From JAAYDY01 sp964500225 (GTDB taxonomy: Bacteria; Planctomycetota; Phycisphaerae; FEN-1346; JAACEH01): DNA of 51,927 nt. Shown in pieces: positions 51,019 through 51,927 of this stretch; the first letter of the stretch is position 1; every line of letters starts with the position of its first letter. The DNA lies in NCBI GenBank assembly GCA_964500225.1, contig CAZCOA010000019.1, forward strand, positions 1-51,927, given 5' to 3'. The position numbers and the translations under genes were made by a program. The notes under the pieces are model-generated. The model ran no database searches. It saw nothing but the letters and a program-made list of their open reading frames with translations, and was not told the DNA's origin.

Positions 51019-51375
51019 TCACGCCGCCGGTTGGATCTCACGGAAAATAAAGAACGCCGCCGCCACCAGGCATAGCCCCGCCCACAGGAAGTTCAACGAC
51101 AGTTTTTCGCCCATGTAGAGCACCGCGAATGCCGCGAAAACGCTCATCGCGATGATTTCCTGAATGACCTTGAGCTGGCAGAGCGAGTAGGTGCCGAACC
51201 CGATGCGGTTGGCCGGCACCTGAAGACAGTACTCGAAGAAGGCCACGCCCCAGCTCGCCACGATGGCCAACATCAGCGGCCGATGCTTGAAATCCTTCAG
51301 ATGGCCGTACCAGGCATAGGTCATGAAAATGTTCGACACCACGAGCAACGCCACAGGCAGCAACCGACCGACCAT
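51019..51375 (-). CDS. DUF486/DMT-type small membrane protein
   Basis: The 118-residue protein has four transmembrane helices and matches DUF486 (PF04342): VVSNIFMTYAWYGHLK at the start, then ASWGVAFFEYCLQVPANRIG, QLKVIQEIIAMSVFAAFAVLY and a final helix. Members are of the drug/metabolite transporter type and of unknown substrate. The ATG at 51375 has GGAGG 5-6 nt upstream. Its likely promoter is the extended -10 at 51426-51434. Confidence 0.88.
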   Translation of the reverse strand: MVGRLLPVALLVVSNIFMTYAWYGHLKDFKHRPLMLAIVASWGVAFFEYCLQVPANRIGFGTYSLCQLKVIQEIIAMSVFAAFAVLYMGEKLSLNFLWAGLCLVAAAFFIFREIQPAA

Positions 51376-51425
51376 AGAGCCTCCGAACCCAGCTGTGTCC
51401 GAACCCCACCGGACCGTGGGCCGAC

Positions 51426-51434
51426 ATTATACCA
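51426..51434 (-). promoter_or_regulatory. Extended -10 promoter for the DUF486 gene
   Basis: On the minus strand TGGTATAAT is a perfect extended -10. It overlaps the stop codon of trxB and lies about 51 nt before the ATG at 51375. No -35 match is seen at normal spacing. Confidence 0.6.
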
Positions 51435-51927
51435 AACCCGTTTTTTGTTTACGGATATATTCGGCAGCAAACAAAGCCGCCGCCACGCCTTCGCCGGCGG
51501 CCGTGGCGATCTGCTTCTGCGAGCCGCTGCGGCAATCCCCCGCCGCAAACAGCCCGCGCACCGCCGTTTCCATGCTCGCGTTCGACGCGCGGACGAACCC
51601 GCCCTCGTCCAGGTCCACCGTTCCGCGCAGAAACTCCGTGTTCGGCGTCATCCCGATCCAGACGAACACCCCGTCGCAGGCCAACGGACGCTCGCGGCCC
51701 GAGTCCAGCTCCTTCAGCACGACGCCCGTCACGCGCTCGCCGGGCACGCCTTCGATCCGCACCACGGACGTTCGAACGAGCACCTCCACGCGGTCTCCGT
51801 GTTTGTTCAGCTCCTCGACCAGAAACGGCGTCGCCGTCAGCTGTTCGCGGTTCTGGACGATCGTGAGCCGCTTGACGAACTTCAGCAGGTGCAGCCCCTC
51901 GTCCACGGCCGTGTTGCCGCCGCCGAC
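51427..51927 (-). CDS. trxB: Thioredoxin reductase-like flavoprotein, C-terminal part
   Basis: Only the last 167 codons are in the window; the gene runs off the right edge, in frame to the last base. The visible part starts inside the NADPH-binding motif GGGNTAVDEGLHL and ends with the FAD-binding GLFAAGDCRSGSQKQIATAAGEG. This is the layout of TrxB, which passes electrons from NADPH to thioredoxin. The redox CxxC would lie upstream of the edge, so a ferredoxin-NADP reductase-like relative cannot be excluded. Confidence 0.85.
   Translation of the reverse strand, partial: VGGGNTAVDEGLHLLKFVKRLTIVQNREQLTATPFLVEELNKHGDRVEVLVRTSVVRIEGVPGERVTGVVLKELDSGRERPLACDGVFVWIGMTPNTEFLRGTVDLDEGGFVRASNASMETAVRGLFAAGDCRSGSQKQIATAAGEGVAAALFAAEYIRKQKTGLV

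Noticed and set aside
1..51927. tRNA or rRNA genes, CRISPR arrays, insertion sequences
   Set aside because: I looked for cloverleaf-type GGTTCGA signatures, spaced direct repeats and transposase motifs on both strands and saw none that hold up.

Overview
The window reads as a scaffold of a GC-rich Gram-negative bacterium, most likely a planctomycete (Planctomycetota, Phycisphaerae-like). The evidence is mixed but points one way: two Hanks-type Ser/Thr kinases, a SpoIIE phosphatase, two secreted proteins with PEP-CTERM tails, an LPS-export ATPase (LptB), part of an Rnf complex, zinc-ribbon membrane proteins, and a signal peptidase I with a large insertion. A run of 10 Ns at 3470-3479 shows that this is an assembled scaffold. 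I found no rRNA, tRNA, CRISPR array, transposase or phage gene. This looks like ordinary chromosome rather than a mobile region.

Layout. 0-8.2 kb, mostly rightward: two small membrane proteins, a SpoIIE-type phosphatase, a GH16 glycosidase, a duplicated 113-bp structured repeat flanking the gap, two Ser/Thr kinases, accA and a WrbA-like flavoprotein. 8.3-15.7 kb, mostly leftward: a secreted SGNH-like protein, an unknown protein, a secreted TPR protein, a zincin-like metallopeptidase and an acidic disordered membrane protein, with one rightward diguanylate cyclase. 15.9-19.9 kb, rightward: rsmE, a LOG-family protein, a stand-alone AsnC-type sensor domain, a UroD-like protein and a Spy/LTXXQ-like protein. 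20-25.3 kb, leftward: a GT2 glycosyltransferase, a membrane coiled-coil protein, larC, a sigma/anti-sigma pair and a secreted esterase. 25.5-31.9 kb: one six-gene leftward operon (SurA-like foldase, alaC, rnfC, rnfD, rnfG, scpB) behind a perfect TTGACA-17-TATAAT promoter. 32-46.7 kb: a long leftward run of PfkB kinase, lptB, lepB, lepA, ROK kinase, HEAT-repeat protein, CvpA fusion, a GspE/PilB-like pseudo-ATPase, pilT and hisF. 47-52 kb: two PEP-CTERM proteins, an alpha/beta hydrolase, a zinc-ribbon membrane protein, a DUF486 protein and the end of trxB.

How the genes fit together. Much of the window serves the cell envelope: protein export and processing (LepB, SurA-like), LPS export (LptB), surface proteins (PEP-CTERM, GH16), and a possible envelope machine encoded at 38-45.9 kb. 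In that group a normal PilT ATPase is encoded next to a membrane-anchored GspE/PilB homologue whose Walker A lysine, Walker B glutamate and His-box histidine are all replaced. Its other neighbours are a CvpA-type membrane protein with a roughly 600-residue extension and a secreted HEAT-repeat protein. I consider this the best candidate for an undescribed system.

At large scale, the + strand is G-rich on the left and C-rich on the right, whichever strand carries the genes. The change lies somewhere around 21-31 kb, as expected near a replication terminus. All calls rest on reading the sequence and recalled family motifs; no database search was run.
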